Shown piece by piece: positions 26,365-34,991 of a stretch of 64,000 nt of DNA (its first letter is position 1; each line of letters opens with the position of its first letter). The notes under the pieces are model-generated. The model had not been told where the DNA came from, did not search any database, and saw only the letters and a list, made by a program, of their open reading frames with translations. The position numbers and the translations under genes were made by a program. Origin of the DNA: Dorea sp. D27 (lineage in GTDB: Bacteria; Bacillota; Clostridia; Lachnospirales; Lachnospiraceae). Location of the stretch: positions 316,478 to 380,477 of the forward strand of contig NZ_KQ236745.1 of NCBI RefSeq assembly GCF_001185345.1. The letters are read 5' to 3'.

Positions 26365-26446
26365 ATCGTGTTATAAAGGATGGCAATATCGTGATAGCGG
26401 TACGGTTTGTTTGTGATAGAATAATAAAATCTTCATATTGTACAAT
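26365..26446 (+). promoter_or_regulatory. Upstream region of AraC regulator 1
   Basis: TGTTATA (26369-26375) is followed 21 bp later by a weaker copy, CGTGATA (26390-26396). A perfect palindrome ATTGTACAAT (26437-26446), containing a possible -10 box TACAAT, follows. The palindrome recurs at 27635-27644. Autoregulation by the AraC protein is possible. Confidence 0.3.
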
Positions 26447-26514
26447 CATAATGGGCTCAGTATGCGTTTTCAGCAGGATATGCAGCGTGCGAGAGCCGGA
26501 AAGGAGTTGGATGG

Positions 26515-27420
26515 TTGTACATGGAAAAGAAGAAGATACAGATTGACAAAGAGGGGAAAGAACTACGCCAGCCGCTTGACGGAAAGTTCCCGATATCCGC
26601 GGAGTTCCAGAAGCTGTCGTACTATGCATACGGCATGTGCATCTGCCACTGGCATCCGGAGATGGAACTGCTCATCGTGACGGAAGGGGTGCTGGAGCAG
26701 CAGGTAGGCGGAGAGATACTTAAGATAAGCGAAAATGAAGGGATATTCATAAACAGCCACATCATGCACGGTACGAGGATGGTAGACCATGAAGACTGCA
26801 GCTACCGTGTCATCCGGTTTGAGCCGGCCTTGCTTGGCGGGGGGACGAAGAGCCTCATATATGAGAAGTATGTGAAGACGCTGCAGTCGCTCAAGGATCT
26901 CCGCTACCGTATCCTCCGCCCGGAAGACATGCAGCAGAGACGGATGGTGGACCTGATATACAAGATTACAGACACATACGTCAAAAGGGAAATCTGCTAT
27001 GAGCTGGAAGTACAGGGGCTCATGCTGGAGCTGTGGGGGCTGCTCTTTAAGCTTATAGGCAATGTAGAGGAAAATGAGATACAGATGAACAGAGAGATGT
27101 ATAAGATCCAGGACGCGCTTGCCTACATACAGATGTACTATAAGAATCCGCTGACACTGGACGAGATTGCGGAGGCGTGCATGATGAGCAAGAGCTCATG
27201 CTGCCGCCTGTTTAAGAAGGTATTCCGGCAGAGCCCGATGGAGTATGTCACCTCGTACCGGATACAGCAGAGCTTTATGCTCATAGCGGACGGAAGATGC
27301 TCCATAACAGAGATTGCATACGAGTCCGGGTTCACGAACAGCAGCTACTTTACAGAGATGTTCCGCAAAGTGACCGGCATGACTCCGACGCAGTATAAGA
27401 AGGAAGTGTGCAGGAGATAG
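26515..27420 (+). CDS. AraC family transcriptional regulator 1
   Basis: The 301-residue regulator has an N-terminal cupin-like sugar-sensing domain (CICHWHPEMELLIVTEG, ~residues 42-58, with the conserved His residues) and a C-terminal double helix-turn-helix domain. The latter shows PLTLDEIAEACMMSKSSCCR and ITEIAYESGFTNSSYFTEMF, then RKVTGMTPTQYK. The TTG at 26515 is 8 nt after AAGGAG and is my preferred start; the ATG at 26521 would be 14 nt away. It is transcribed toward the ABC cassette at 27749, separated by a terminator and a promoter with AraC-like half-sites. It is therefore the natural candidate activator of that operon, responding to the imported sugar or cyclitol. Confidence 0.9.
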   Translation: MYMEKKKIQIDKEGKELRQPLDGKFPISAEFQKLSYYAYGMCICHWHPEMELLIVTEGVLEQQVGGEILKISENEGIFINSHIMHGTRMVDHEDCSYRVIRFEPALLGGGTKSLIYEKYVKTLQSLKDLRYRILRPEDMQQRRMVDLIYKITDTYVKREICYELEVQGLMLELWGLLFKLIGNVEENEIQMNREMYKIQDALAYIQMYYKNPLTLDEIAEACMMSKSSCCRLFKKVFRQSPMEYVTSYRIQQSFMLIADGRCSITEIAYESGFTNSSYFTEMFRKVTGMTPTQYKKEVCRR

Positions 27421-27427
27421 ACAAGAG

Positions 27428-27475
27428 GCATTAAGGTGTGAAAAAGACAGTAAATTACACCTTAATGCTTTTTTT
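27428..27475 (+). terminator. Terminator after AraC regulator 1
   Basis: A 12-bp perfect stem (27428-27439 with 27457-27468) is followed by a run of seven T. Confidence 0.88.
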
Positions 27476-27498
27476 GTGCGTCAATAGCGTGTTTTTAC

Positions 27499-27559
27499 AA
27501 ACTCTGTTATAAAAAGTGAAAACTATGTTATATCATTGAAACAATTATAAAAATATAAT
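27499..27559 (+). promoter_or_regulatory. AraC-type half-sites and promoter of ABC operon 1
   Basis: Two 13-bp direct repeats, AAACTCTGTTATA (27499-27511) and AAACTATGTTATA (27520-27532), differ at one base and are exactly 21 bp apart, two helical turns, as for AraC half-sites. A consensus -10 box TATAAT lies at 27554-27559. The -35 position 17 bp upstream (TATCAT, 27531-27536) is poor and touches the second half-site. That is the arrangement of activator-dependent promoters. The alternative is that the TGTTATA copies are themselves extended -10 boxes. Confidence 0.55.
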
Positions 27560-27572
27560 AAATCTACAGAAA

Positions 27573-27644
27573 GACAATTTGTCTGCAAGATAACAGACAA
27601 ATGTCATATTTTGCATATCTGCGGGCTGGACAAGATTGTACAAT
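27573..27644 (+). promoter_or_regulatory. Long leader of ABC operon 1 with inverted repeats
   Basis: The ~180-nt leader before the binding-protein gene holds TTTGTCTG (27578-27585) facing CAGACAAA (27594-27601), an 8-bp hairpin or operator. It also has GACAATTTGTC (27573-27583) and the palindrome ATTGTACAAT (27635-27644). Nothing else was recognised in the 328-bp stretch 27421-27748. Confidence 0.35.
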
Positions 27645-27748
27645 TTGAATGAAAAATGATAAAGAAAGGAGGTGCGGGCTGCATGATTGCAGTGGCAGGG
27701 ATGCATCAGAAACGCGGAGATGAAAAAGTTTATTTAAGGAGGAGACGT

Positions 27749-28777
27749 ATGTCAAGAAGATTAAAAAACATAACGATAGTATTGGTGGCTGTTTCCATGC
27801 TCCTGTGTGCATGTTCTTCCGGAGGCGGTAAAGACAAAGAGGCGGGGCAGGCAGGAGAAAAGACGGAGAGCGGTGAGAAGAAGGATAAGATTACGGTCGG
27901 GGCTACGCTGAGCGACTTCACTATCAGCTTCCAGGCAGCCATGTATAATGAGCTGCTCGATGCGCAGAAAGAATACGATAATATTGAATTTATCCTTCAG
28001 GACGGAGCATCGGATTCGGCGCTGCAGGTCAACCAGATAGAAACCTTCATAACCCAGAAGGTGGACGCAATCCTCATCAATGCCGTGAGCGACGCTGTGG
28101 AACCGTCACTGAAGAAGGCGATGGAAGCAGGGATTCCGGTATTTGCGGTAAACAGGTCCATCTCCGATGAAAATGCGTACAGCTATTTTATCGGTGCCAA
28201 CGACACGCTGAGCGGGGAGCAGATGGCTAACTGCCTGCTCGATATGATAGAAAAGGAAAAGATGGAAAGCTGCAATATCATCTATATCCAGGGCGTTATC
28301 GGTGCTACATACCAGACGCTGCGCCAGGGCGGATTTGACAGCATCATGGAAGAAAAAGGCTATGATATGGGAGTCAACATACTGGAAAGGATTCCGTGCA
28401 AGCACGACAAAGAGACGGTCATCAGCTCTGTTCAGAATATGCTGAACAAATACCCGGCAGGCGAGATAGACGCTATCGTCTGCGAAGGGCCGGACGACGC
28501 GGTAGGCGCGCTTCAGGCCGTACAGTCTGCAGGACGAACGGAACTGGTGGGCAAGATTGTCGGAATGGATATGCCAACGGAAGTGTGGGATGCAATCAAG
28601 GCTGATAAGATATACGGCACCGTTCTGCAAGATCCGGCAGAACAGTGTGAGGTAGGCATCAAGACGATAGAGACGTATTTCTTTGGAGATAAAGACTCTC
28701 TTACAGAGAAGTTCATCGAGACAGATCTGCCGATGGTCACGGCTGAGAATGTCAATGACGTGACACCGTCCTGGTAA
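27749..28777 (+). CDS. Sugar ABC transporter substrate-binding lipoprotein 1
   Basis: The 342-residue binding protein is of the ribose/galactose/inositol type (periplasmic-binding-protein 4 family), held outside the membrane by a lipid anchor. The signal peptide ends in the lipobox LLCACSS (Cys ~residue 22), then a Gly/Lys/Glu linker leads to VGATLSDFTISFQAAMYNEL. Ligand-loop motifs include INAVSDAVEPSLKKA and VFAVNRSISDENAYSYFIGA. I place the start at 27749 (AAGGAGG, correct lipobox distance). An in-frame ATG at 27683 also has a strong ribosome binding site and would add 22 residues. It heads ABC operon 1; the substrate is unknown, with a cyclitol or sugar likely. Confidence 0.9.
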   Translation: MSRRLKNITIVLVAVSMLLCACSSGGGKDKEAGQAGEKTESGEKKDKITVGATLSDFTISFQAAMYNELLDAQKEYDNIEFILQDGASDSALQVNQIETFITQKVDAILINAVSDAVEPSLKKAMEAGIPVFAVNRSISDENAYSYFIGANDTLSGEQMANCLLDMIEKEKMESCNIIYIQGVIGATYQTLRQGGFDSIMEEKGYDMGVNILERIPCKHDKETVISSVQNMLNKYPAGEIDAIVCEGPDDAVGALQAVQSAGRTELVGKIVGMDMPTEVWDAIKADKIYGTVLQDPAEQCEVGIKTIETYFFGDKDSLTEKFIETDLPMVTAENVNDVTPSW

Positions 28778-28784
28778 GGGGCAG

Positions 28785-28826
28785 AAGGCTGCGGCATTCG
28801 GGGGGCTGATATGCCGCAGCCTTTTC
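28785..28826 (+). terminator. Hairpin between binding-protein and permease genes
   Basis: A perfect 13-bp stem (28785-28797 with 28811-28823) lies 8 nt after the stop and is followed by only a short T run. It probably lowers downstream expression or protects the upstream mRNA, so binding protein outnumbers transporter. Confidence 0.65.
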
Positions 28827-28886
28827 AGAATATAGAAGACCATATTCTATAATTGGCTATTTATACAGAAAGGGCGTGGAACATAC

Positions 28887-29843
28887 ATGGGAATAGAAGA
28901 AGCAGAAAAAAAGAAAAGATTCAAAATGAAGCGGGAATATAATATGCTCCTTGTGCTCGTCGTTATGCTGGTTATATGTGCGTTCATATCACCGACATTC
29001 CGTACGGTTCAGAACCTGATCAACCTGCTCGGGCATAATGCAGTCTATGGGCTGCTGTCGGTGGGGATGGCCTTTGTCATCATAACAGGGGGCGTCGACT
29101 TGTCGGTCGGTTCTGTCTGTGCATTGTCAGGGGTACTGTCCGCCTATGCGTTCATAGACTATGGATTTATAGCAGGGGTGGCGGCAGGGCTGGCAATAGG
29201 TATCGCGTGTGGCCTCGTCAATGGTGTCCTTCAGACTGTGGTGGGGATGAATCACTTTGTAGCTACCCTCGGCATAATGACGATTGCCCGGGGTGCAGTA
29301 TACATCATCACAAGCGGGTTCAACATATACGGCATACCGGAGGAATACGGCGTCGTGGGCATGGGATATCTAGGTCCTGTCCCGGTGGCGGGCATCATCT
29401 GGCTCGTCTGTGTCGTTGCAGCCTTCTTTGTGCTGAAGTATACGAGATTCGGACAGTATGTGTATGCCATTGGCGGCAATATGAATGCCGCGTGGCTGTC
29501 GGGAATCAACACCCGTCTCGTAAAGACGGTAGTGTATGTGGTGTGCGGCTTTTTCGCCGGCCTTGCAGGGGTCGTCCTGTCGTGCCGGACACTTCTGGCG
29601 GCGGCCAATGCCGCGGATACATATGAGCTTACAGCCATCTCGGCCTGTATCGTGGGAGGCCTGTCTCTGGACGGGGGGCGGGGCAATGTATGGGGATCTG
29701 TAGTAGGAGTGCTCATACTTGGACTTATCCTGAACATCATGCAGCTTACGAGCGTCTCTAGCTACTGGCAGGACGCGGTAAAGGGAATTATCATTATCGG
29801 TGCCGTGGCTGTGGACTGCATGTCTAAGCTTAAGAGAGACTGA
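28887..29843 (+). CDS. Sugar ABC transporter permease 1 (RbsC-like)
   Basis: The 318-residue membrane protein of the branched-chain/ribose permease family has eight to ten hydrophobic segments. Diagnostic motifs are GMAFVIITGGVDLSVGSVCA (~residue 63) and the late block ACIVGGLSLDGGRGNVWGSV, which contacts the ATPase. It works as a dimer with the ATPase encoded next (8 nt downstream) and the binding protein upstream. The N-terminus is basic (KKKRFKMKREYN), as expected for the cytoplasmic side. Confidence 0.93.
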   Translation: MGIEEAEKKKRFKMKREYNMLLVLVVMLVICAFISPTFRTVQNLINLLGHNAVYGLLSVGMAFVIITGGVDLSVGSVCALSGVLSAYAFIDYGFIAGVAAGLAIGIACGLVNGVLQTVVGMNHFVATLGIMTIARGAVYIITSGFNIYGIPEEYGVVGMGYLGPVPVAGIIWLVCVVAAFFVLKYTRFGQYVYAIGGNMNAAWLSGINTRLVKTVVYVVCGFFAGLAGVVLSCRTLLAAANAADTYELTAISACIVGGLSLDGGRGNVWGSVVGVLILGLILNIMQLTSVSSYWQDAVKGIIIIGAVAVDCMSKLKRD

Positions 29844-29851
29844 GGTGGCAT

Positions 29852-31381
29852 ATGATGAGAGAAAATGTCTTGGAGATGAAACATATATCAAAGGATTTCA
29901 GCGGAGTTACCGTGCTGGAAGAGATAGACTTTACACTCAATAGGGGAGAGGTACATGCGCTCGTAGGCGCCAACGGTGCAGGCAAGTCCACGCTGATGAA
30001 GATTATCAACGGTATCTGGGTGAGGTACTCAGGCGAAGTATTCTTAAATGGCGAGAAAGTGCGGTTTAAAAATCCTGTCGACGCCGCGAAGCGGGGAATC
30101 GGCATGATACATCAGGAGCTGGATCTGACACCGAATCTGACCGTTGCGGAAAATATATATCTTGGCAGGGAGACGTGCCGCGGCCTCATGATGGACAAGA
30201 GGAAGATGACGGAAGAGGCGCAGCGGCTGCTGGATGAGCTTCAATTTGACGTAAAAGCAAGGGAAAAGGTGAGCAGCCTTCCGACAGCCAAGCAGCAGCT
30301 CGTGCTCATTGCCAGAACGGTCTCTATGGAGGCGAGCCTCATCATCATGGATGAGCCTACATCCTCTCTTTCAATCTCGGAGATAGACAACCTGTTCCGG
30401 GTAATCAAGGAGTTGAAAGACAGGGGAATCAGTATCATCTATATCTCTCATTTTCTGGAAGAGATCTTTAAGATAGCCGACCGGGTAACTGTATTGAGGA
30501 ATGGCAGGCTCATCGGGACAAAAGCGGCAGGAAAGACAGATATAGGAGAAGTGATTTCCATGATGGTCGGCGAAAAGCACCAGCATGATAAGAAGTATAT
30601 AAGGGAGCGGCCATCCGGGGAAGTCCGGCTGGAAGTGAGCCGGATGAGCCAGATGAGAGGGCAGGTGCGTGATATTGCGTTCAAGGTACACGAAGGAGAG
30701 ATTCTCGGTATTGCGGGTGTCTTAGGTTCTGGCAGGACAGAGATCGGGAAGATGATATTTGGCGCCATGAAAAAGAAGCCGGGATATAAAATATACCTGA
30801 ACGGGGAAGAATGCGGCATGAGAAGTCCGAAAGAGGCGGTGAACCACGGGATGGCATTCGTCTCAGAAAACCGGAAGACGGAGGGTCTCATCATGACGGC
30901 CTCCCTTCTGAGCAATATTGCCCTCGTGCCGCTGGCGAGGCAGAAAACTCCCTGGGTGAATCACCGGAGGCTGGAAAAGACGGCGGCTGACATGGGAAGC
31001 AGGATGAGCCTTAAGTATTCCTCTATGGGCCAGACGGCAGATTCTCTGTCTGGAGGAAACCAGCAGAAAATCGTGCTGAGCAAATGGCTGGCGACAGATA
31101 TCAGCCTCCTCATACTGGACCAGCCGACGCGGGGCATCGATGTGGGGGCTAAGAATGAGATCTATGTGCTGGCAGATGAGCTTGCGAGGAAAGGCACGTC
31201 TATCATATACATCTCTGATGAGCTGGAGGAACTGTATAATCTCTGCGACCGTATCCTTGTCATTAAAAAAGGGCAGATTGTCGCAGACATGGACAACTAT
31301 GACAGACAGGTTACGAAGGCAGAACTGTTTGAGAAGATGATAACAGACAGAGAAGGAGAAGCGGTGGATCTGCTGGACTGA
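29852..31381 (+). CDS. Sugar ABC transporter ATPase 1 (RbsA-like)
   Basis: The 509 residues contain two fused nucleotide-binding domains, as in RbsA/MglA. The first has Walker A GANGAGKSTLMK (~residue 37), a weak signature LPTAKQQLVLIAR and Walker B LIIMDEPTSSL. The second has the usual degenerate P-loop GVLGSGRTEIGK (~residue 289) but an intact signature LSGGNQQKIVLSKWL and LLILDQPTRGIDVG. It energises import with the permease directly upstream. The following gene starts 42 nt later, so the catabolic dehydrogenases are probably in the same operon. Confidence 0.95.
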   Translation: MMRENVLEMKHISKDFSGVTVLEEIDFTLNRGEVHALVGANGAGKSTLMKIINGIWVRYSGEVFLNGEKVRFKNPVDAAKRGIGMIHQELDLTPNLTVAENIYLGRETCRGLMMDKRKMTEEAQRLLDELQFDVKAREKVSSLPTAKQQLVLIARTVSMEASLIIMDEPTSSLSISEIDNLFRVIKELKDRGISIIYISHFLEEIFKIADRVTVLRNGRLIGTKAAGKTDIGEVISMMVGEKHQHDKKYIRERPSGEVRLEVSRMSQMRGQVRDIAFKVHEGEILGIAGVLGSGRTEIGKMIFGAMKKKPGYKIYLNGEECGMRSPKEAVNHGMAFVSENRKTEGLIMTASLLSNIALVPLARQKTPWVNHRRLEKTAADMGSRMSLKYSSMGQTADSLSGGNQQKIVLSKWLATDISLLILDQPTRGIDVGAKNEIYVLADELARKGTSIIYISDELEELYNLCDRILVIKKGQIVADMDNYDRQVTKAELFEKMITDREGEAVDLLD

Positions 31382-31423
31382 CGCGGGTGTGGAGAGATAG
31401 AGGAAAGACAGGAGGTTACGAAG

Positions 31424-32599
31424 ATGAAAGGACTGAGGCTTAACGGAACGTGGAAACCTCGTGAAGGGTATGTTCCTACAAAGAGGGAAGAGGAGGACCA
31501 AAGGGCGCTGTGCGCAAAAAACATATGGTATGAACCGAGGCTGGAGGTGGTGGAGGCAGAAATGCCGGAGCCTGAAGATGATGAAGTGCTTATGGAAGTC
31601 GGAGCCTGTGGGATATGTGGTTCCGATACGTGCTTTGTAGATACGGACGAGGAAGGGTATCTGGACTATGTGGGGCATACCCGGCTTCCGGTTATATTTG
31701 GACATGAGTTTGCCGGAAAGGTAGTCAGGACGGGAAAGGACGTGACCCGGTTCCGGGAAGGGGACCTTGTGACAGCAGAGACGATGAACTGGTGTGGCAA
31801 GTGCATGCCGTGCAGAAAGGGTATGTTCAACCAGTGCGAGAATCTGGAGGAGATTGGTTTTTCCCTTGACGGAGGATTCGGGCAATATCTGACGGCAAAG
31901 GAAAAATACTGCCTCGATATCAACAAGTTCCGTGACATATACGGGAGCGAGGAGAAGGCGTTGGAAGCCGGAGCGCTCATTGAACCGACAGCAGTGGCGT
32001 ATAACGGAATGTTCGTCCGCGCAGGTGGATTTCTCCCGGGAAGCTATGTGGCAGTATTCGGTGCCGGGCCGATAGGGCTCAGTGCCGTACAGCTTGCAAA
32101 AGCGGCCGGAGCCGCCAAAGTAATCGTATTGGAGTATTCGAAGCCGCGTCTTAAGCTGGCCGCAGAGGCCGGGGCTACAGATGTGTGCGATCTCGGAGCA
32201 ATCGCGGGAGACGGAAGCAGCCCGGCGGAAGTCATGCGGGAACTGACAGAAGGAAGAGGAATACACATGGCGGTAGAGTGCACGGCGTTCTGTAATAAAA
32301 ACATCCCCCAGATTCAGCAGGCGCTTGCAGTCGGGGGAAAGGTGGTACAGATTGGACATCATGCGGGCAGGACAGAGATACTTGGACAGTATTTTCAGAA
32401 GAGCGGCGCTTCTCTGTATGGGAGCAACGGAAGTTCAGGGCATGGGATATGGGAGAATGTGATACGCCTCGTTGCTTCAGGGCAGATAGACCCAAGCCGG
32501 ATGATTGAGAGATGCTTTACACTGGATGAGGCCATAGAAGGGCTGCGAGAGGCAAAGACCGGCAGCGGCGGCAAATATCTCATAACACCGAACCGCTGA
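31424..32599 (+). CDS. Zinc-dependent dehydrogenase 1 (scyllo-inosose 3-dehydrogenase-like)
   Basis: The 391-residue zinc-dependent medium-chain dehydrogenase has Cys65 (GICGSD) and His94-Glu95 (FGHEFAG) at the catalytic metal. Cys124, Cys127, Cys130 and Cys138 bind the structural zinc, and VFGAGPIGLSAVQLAKAAGA is the NAD fold. About 27 extra residues (TWKPREGYVPTKREEEDQRA) lie between the first strand and the core. As I recall, this is shared with Thermotoga scyllo-inosose 3-dehydrogenase, the second step of a non-phosphorylated inositol route. Two paralogues (32631, 43171) carry the same extension. Oxidation of a ring hydroxyl or keto-inositol is the best guess. The extension makes ordinary sorbitol or threonine dehydrogenase less likely. 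Confidence 0.82.
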   Translation: MKGLRLNGTWKPREGYVPTKREEEDQRALCAKNIWYEPRLEVVEAEMPEPEDDEVLMEVGACGICGSDTCFVDTDEEGYLDYVGHTRLPVIFGHEFAGKVVRTGKDVTRFREGDLVTAETMNWCGKCMPCRKGMFNQCENLEEIGFSLDGGFGQYLTAKEKYCLDINKFRDIYGSEEKALEAGALIEPTAVAYNGMFVRAGGFLPGSYVAVFGAGPIGLSAVQLAKAAGAAKVIVLEYSKPRLKLAAEAGATDVCDLGAIAGDGSSPAEVMRELTEGRGIHMAVECTAFCNKNIPQIQQALAVGGKVVQIGHHAGRTEILGQYFQKSGASLYGSNGSSGHGIWENVIRLVASGQIDPSRMIERCFTLDEAIEGLREAKTGSGGKYLITPNR

Positions 32600-32630
32600 T
32601 GGCAGGAAGAGAAGACGGAGGTATAAGAAT

Positions 32631-33827
32631 ATGAAAGCATTACAGGTAGATGGCACGTGGAAGCCGAAGCCAGGCTATGAGCCGACGGAAAGAGAGAAGC
32701 GTGACAGGCGCGCTGTCAGCGGTGACCGTATCTATTACCGGCCGGAGATCAGGTACGTGGACATACCGGTGCCGGAACCGGCAGATGACGAAGTGCTGAT
32801 GAGAGTCGGGGGAGTCGGGGTATGCGGTTCTGATACGACATTTCTCGGAGAAGATGATCAGGGCTATTCCCGCTATGCAGGGCACTGTAAGCTTCCGTGC
32901 GTCATCGGTCACGAATTTGCAGGTGAGATTGTGAAGGTGGGCAAAGATGTCACCATGTTTCAAAAAGGAGACCTGGTGACGGCGGAAACGATGAACTGGT
33001 GCGGCGAATGCGAGGCGTGCCGCGCAGGGATGTACAACCAGTGCGAGAATCTGGAAGAGATAGGCTTTACGCTGGACGGCGGTTATGCGCAGTATCTGAC
33101 TGCAAAGGAGAAATTCTGCTTTGATATCTCATCTCTCGTGGACATATACGGTTCCAGGGAGAAGGCACTGCATGTCGGGGCATTGATTGAGCCGCTGGCG
33201 GTGGCGTACAATGGGATATTCGTCAGAGGGGGAGGGTTCCGCCCGGGCAGCGATGTCGTGATATTCGGAGCGGGCCCTATCGGCTTGTCGGCTCTGGCGC
33301 TTGTGAAAGCGGCAGGCGCGGGCAGGATTATCGTTTTTGAAAAGTCAGCGCCAAGGATGGAGCTGGCGGAGCGTATGGGTGCCACATTCGTATATGATAT
33401 TGGCAGGCTGGATGAGGAAGGCTCATGCGCCGGACGGAAAATACGAGAGCTGACTGAGGGCAAAGGCGCGGATGTCTTTATCGAGGCGACAGAATTCCAG
33501 CGCTATAATATACCGGAGATAGAGAAAGCACTCGCAGTCGGAGCGAAGATCATACAGACAGGCATCTCATCGAAACCGGTCGTGATGGACGTGGAGAGGC
33601 TTCAGATTGCAGGAGCTTCCTACTACGGGACGATAGGGAGCGCGGGGCATGGCATCTGGCAGGATGTCATCCGGCTTATTGCCGAGGGAAGGGTGGATCC
33701 TTCTGTATATATGAACCCGCGTATCTATGCGCTGGAGGAAGCGCTTGAAGCTATCCGGGACGCGGCAGAATGTACGGCCGGAAAGAATGTGGTAGACCCA
33801 AGTCTAAGTATTTGCGAAAAGAGGTAA
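32631..33827 (+). CDS. Zinc-dependent dehydrogenase 2 (scyllo-inosose 3-dehydrogenase-like)
   Basis: The 398-residue paralogue of the preceding gene keeps the N-terminal extension (TWKPKPGYEPTEREKRDRRA), the catalytic Cys in GVCGSDT, the GHEFAGEIV His-Glu pair, four structural cysteines in CGECEACRAGMYNQCENLEE and the NAD motif IFGAGPIGLSALALVKAAGA. It diverges mainly in the C-terminal third, where the substrate pocket lies, so a different stereoisomer or oxidation state is plausible. It starts 31 nt after dehydrogenase 1 and ends 2 nt before a Gfo/Idh gene, firmly within the operon. Confidence 0.82.
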   Translation: MKALQVDGTWKPKPGYEPTEREKRDRRAVSGDRIYYRPEIRYVDIPVPEPADDEVLMRVGGVGVCGSDTTFLGEDDQGYSRYAGHCKLPCVIGHEFAGEIVKVGKDVTMFQKGDLVTAETMNWCGECEACRAGMYNQCENLEEIGFTLDGGYAQYLTAKEKFCFDISSLVDIYGSREKALHVGALIEPLAVAYNGIFVRGGGFRPGSDVVIFGAGPIGLSALALVKAAGAGRIIVFEKSAPRMELAERMGATFVYDIGRLDEEGSCAGRKIRELTEGKGADVFIEATEFQRYNIPEIEKALAVGAKIIQTGISSKPVVMDVERLQIAGASYYGTIGSAGHGIWQDVIRLIAEGRVDPSVYMNPRIYALEEALEAIRDAAECTAGKNVVDPSLSICEKR

Positions 33828-33829
33828 TA

Positions 33830-34978
33830 ATGGAGAAATTAAAAGTAGGACTTATTGGTATCGGCTATATCGGATGTGCCCATGTCACGGCGATACGCCG
33901 CTGCAGCAACGCAGTTCTGTATGGTGTGGCAGATTCGAACAGAGAGCTGCTAGCCAGAAAGAAGGAAGAACTCGGATTAGAGCGGGTTTATGATGATGTA
34001 GAAGCGTTAATCAAAGACCCGGAGATAGATGTTATCCATGACTGTACACCGAACCATATGCATCTGGAGCTGAACAAGAAGATTATCCGGGCAGGAAAGC
34101 ATATCTTCAGTGAGAAGCCGGTGGCGGCATCGGCAGAAGAATCCGCCGAACTGCTGGACGTGCTGAAAGGATATCCCGATACGGTTGCGGGGGTAAACCA
34201 TAACTACCGCATGAATGTCATGGTCCAGGATATGAAGCACCGTGTGGCGGCAGGGGAGATTGGCGCCCCGAGGCTCGTCTACGGTTCCTATCTCCTCGAC
34301 TGGCTCCTCTATGACACGGATTATGACTGGAGGCTGGAGAAAAAGTTCGCAGGGACGTCCCGCGCCGTGGCAGACATAGGCACGCACTGGATGGATACGG
34401 CCCAGACCGTCGTAGGTTCGAAGATAACAGAGGTATTTGCCAGTCTTGAAACTGCCCTTCCCGTGAGGAAAAGGCCGGTAAAAAATCCGGAGACTGGAAC
34501 CGTAGCGTATGAAGAATATGAGATAGACACGGAAGATTACGGCGCAGTCTTTGCCCGTTTTGCAAACGGGGCGTTCGGCATGTTCCATGTAAGCCAGATT
34601 TCACCCGGGAAAAAATGTCATCTGGATCTGACGGTTGACGGAGCAAGCGCCTCCCTTCACTGGAATCAGGAGGAAGCGGACCGCCTGTGGGTTGGACACA
34701 GAGAGAGAGGGAATGAATACATATTCCGCGATCCTAAGATGCTGCCGGCTGAGGTGCTTCCCTATACTTATATGCCGGCCGGACATCCGGAGGGATGGAA
34801 TGACGCTGTGTACAACAACATCCATGCTTTTTACAGCTATATCCAGGAAGGGAAAAAGCATGCACATGATACACCTGATTTTGCCACATTTGAAGAATGC
34901 CACTATCTGAACAGGCTTACGGAGGCGATTCTTAAGAGCAGCCGCACGAAGCAGTGGATCAGACTGGCAGAAGCATAA
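33830..34978 (+). CDS. Gfo/Idh/MocA dehydrogenase 1
   Basis: The 382-residue NAD(P)-dependent dehydrogenase has the Rossmann motif GLIGIGYIGCAH at the start, HIFSEKPVAAS (the conserved EKP lysine) and ADIGTHWMDTAQ, with the catalytic Asp/His of the family. The family oxidises or reduces one hydroxyl of sugars and inositols. The ATG at 33830 follows AAAAGAGG and makes the Rossmann strand begin at residue 4; a longer frame from 33770 would overlap the previous gene. It is longer and less IolG-like than the copies at 35995 and 38517. Its partner is probably the TIM-barrel protein 13 nt downstream. Confidence 0.9.
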   Translation: MEKLKVGLIGIGYIGCAHVTAIRRCSNAVLYGVADSNRELLARKKEELGLERVYDDVEALIKDPEIDVIHDCTPNHMHLELNKKIIRAGKHIFSEKPVAASAEESAELLDVLKGYPDTVAGVNHNYRMNVMVQDMKHRVAAGEIGAPRLVYGSYLLDWLLYDTDYDWRLEKKFAGTSRAVADIGTHWMDTAQTVVGSKITEVFASLETALPVRKRPVKNPETGTVAYEEYEIDTEDYGAVFARFANGAFGMFHVSQISPGKKCHLDLTVDGASASLHWNQEEADRLWVGHRERGNEYIFRDPKMLPAEVLPYTYMPAGHPEGWNDAVYNNIHAFYSYIQEGKKHAHDTPDFATFEECHYLNRLTEAILKSSRTKQWIRLAEA

Positions 34979-34991
34979 AGGAGGAGCACTC

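Noticed and set aside
30863-32362. Long minus-strand open frame (about 500 codons) across the ATPase and dehydrogenase genes
   Set aside because: It lies antisense to two clear genes, shows no recognisable motif and arises from their codon bias. The same applies to minus-strand frames at 35022-36416 and 19832-20899.
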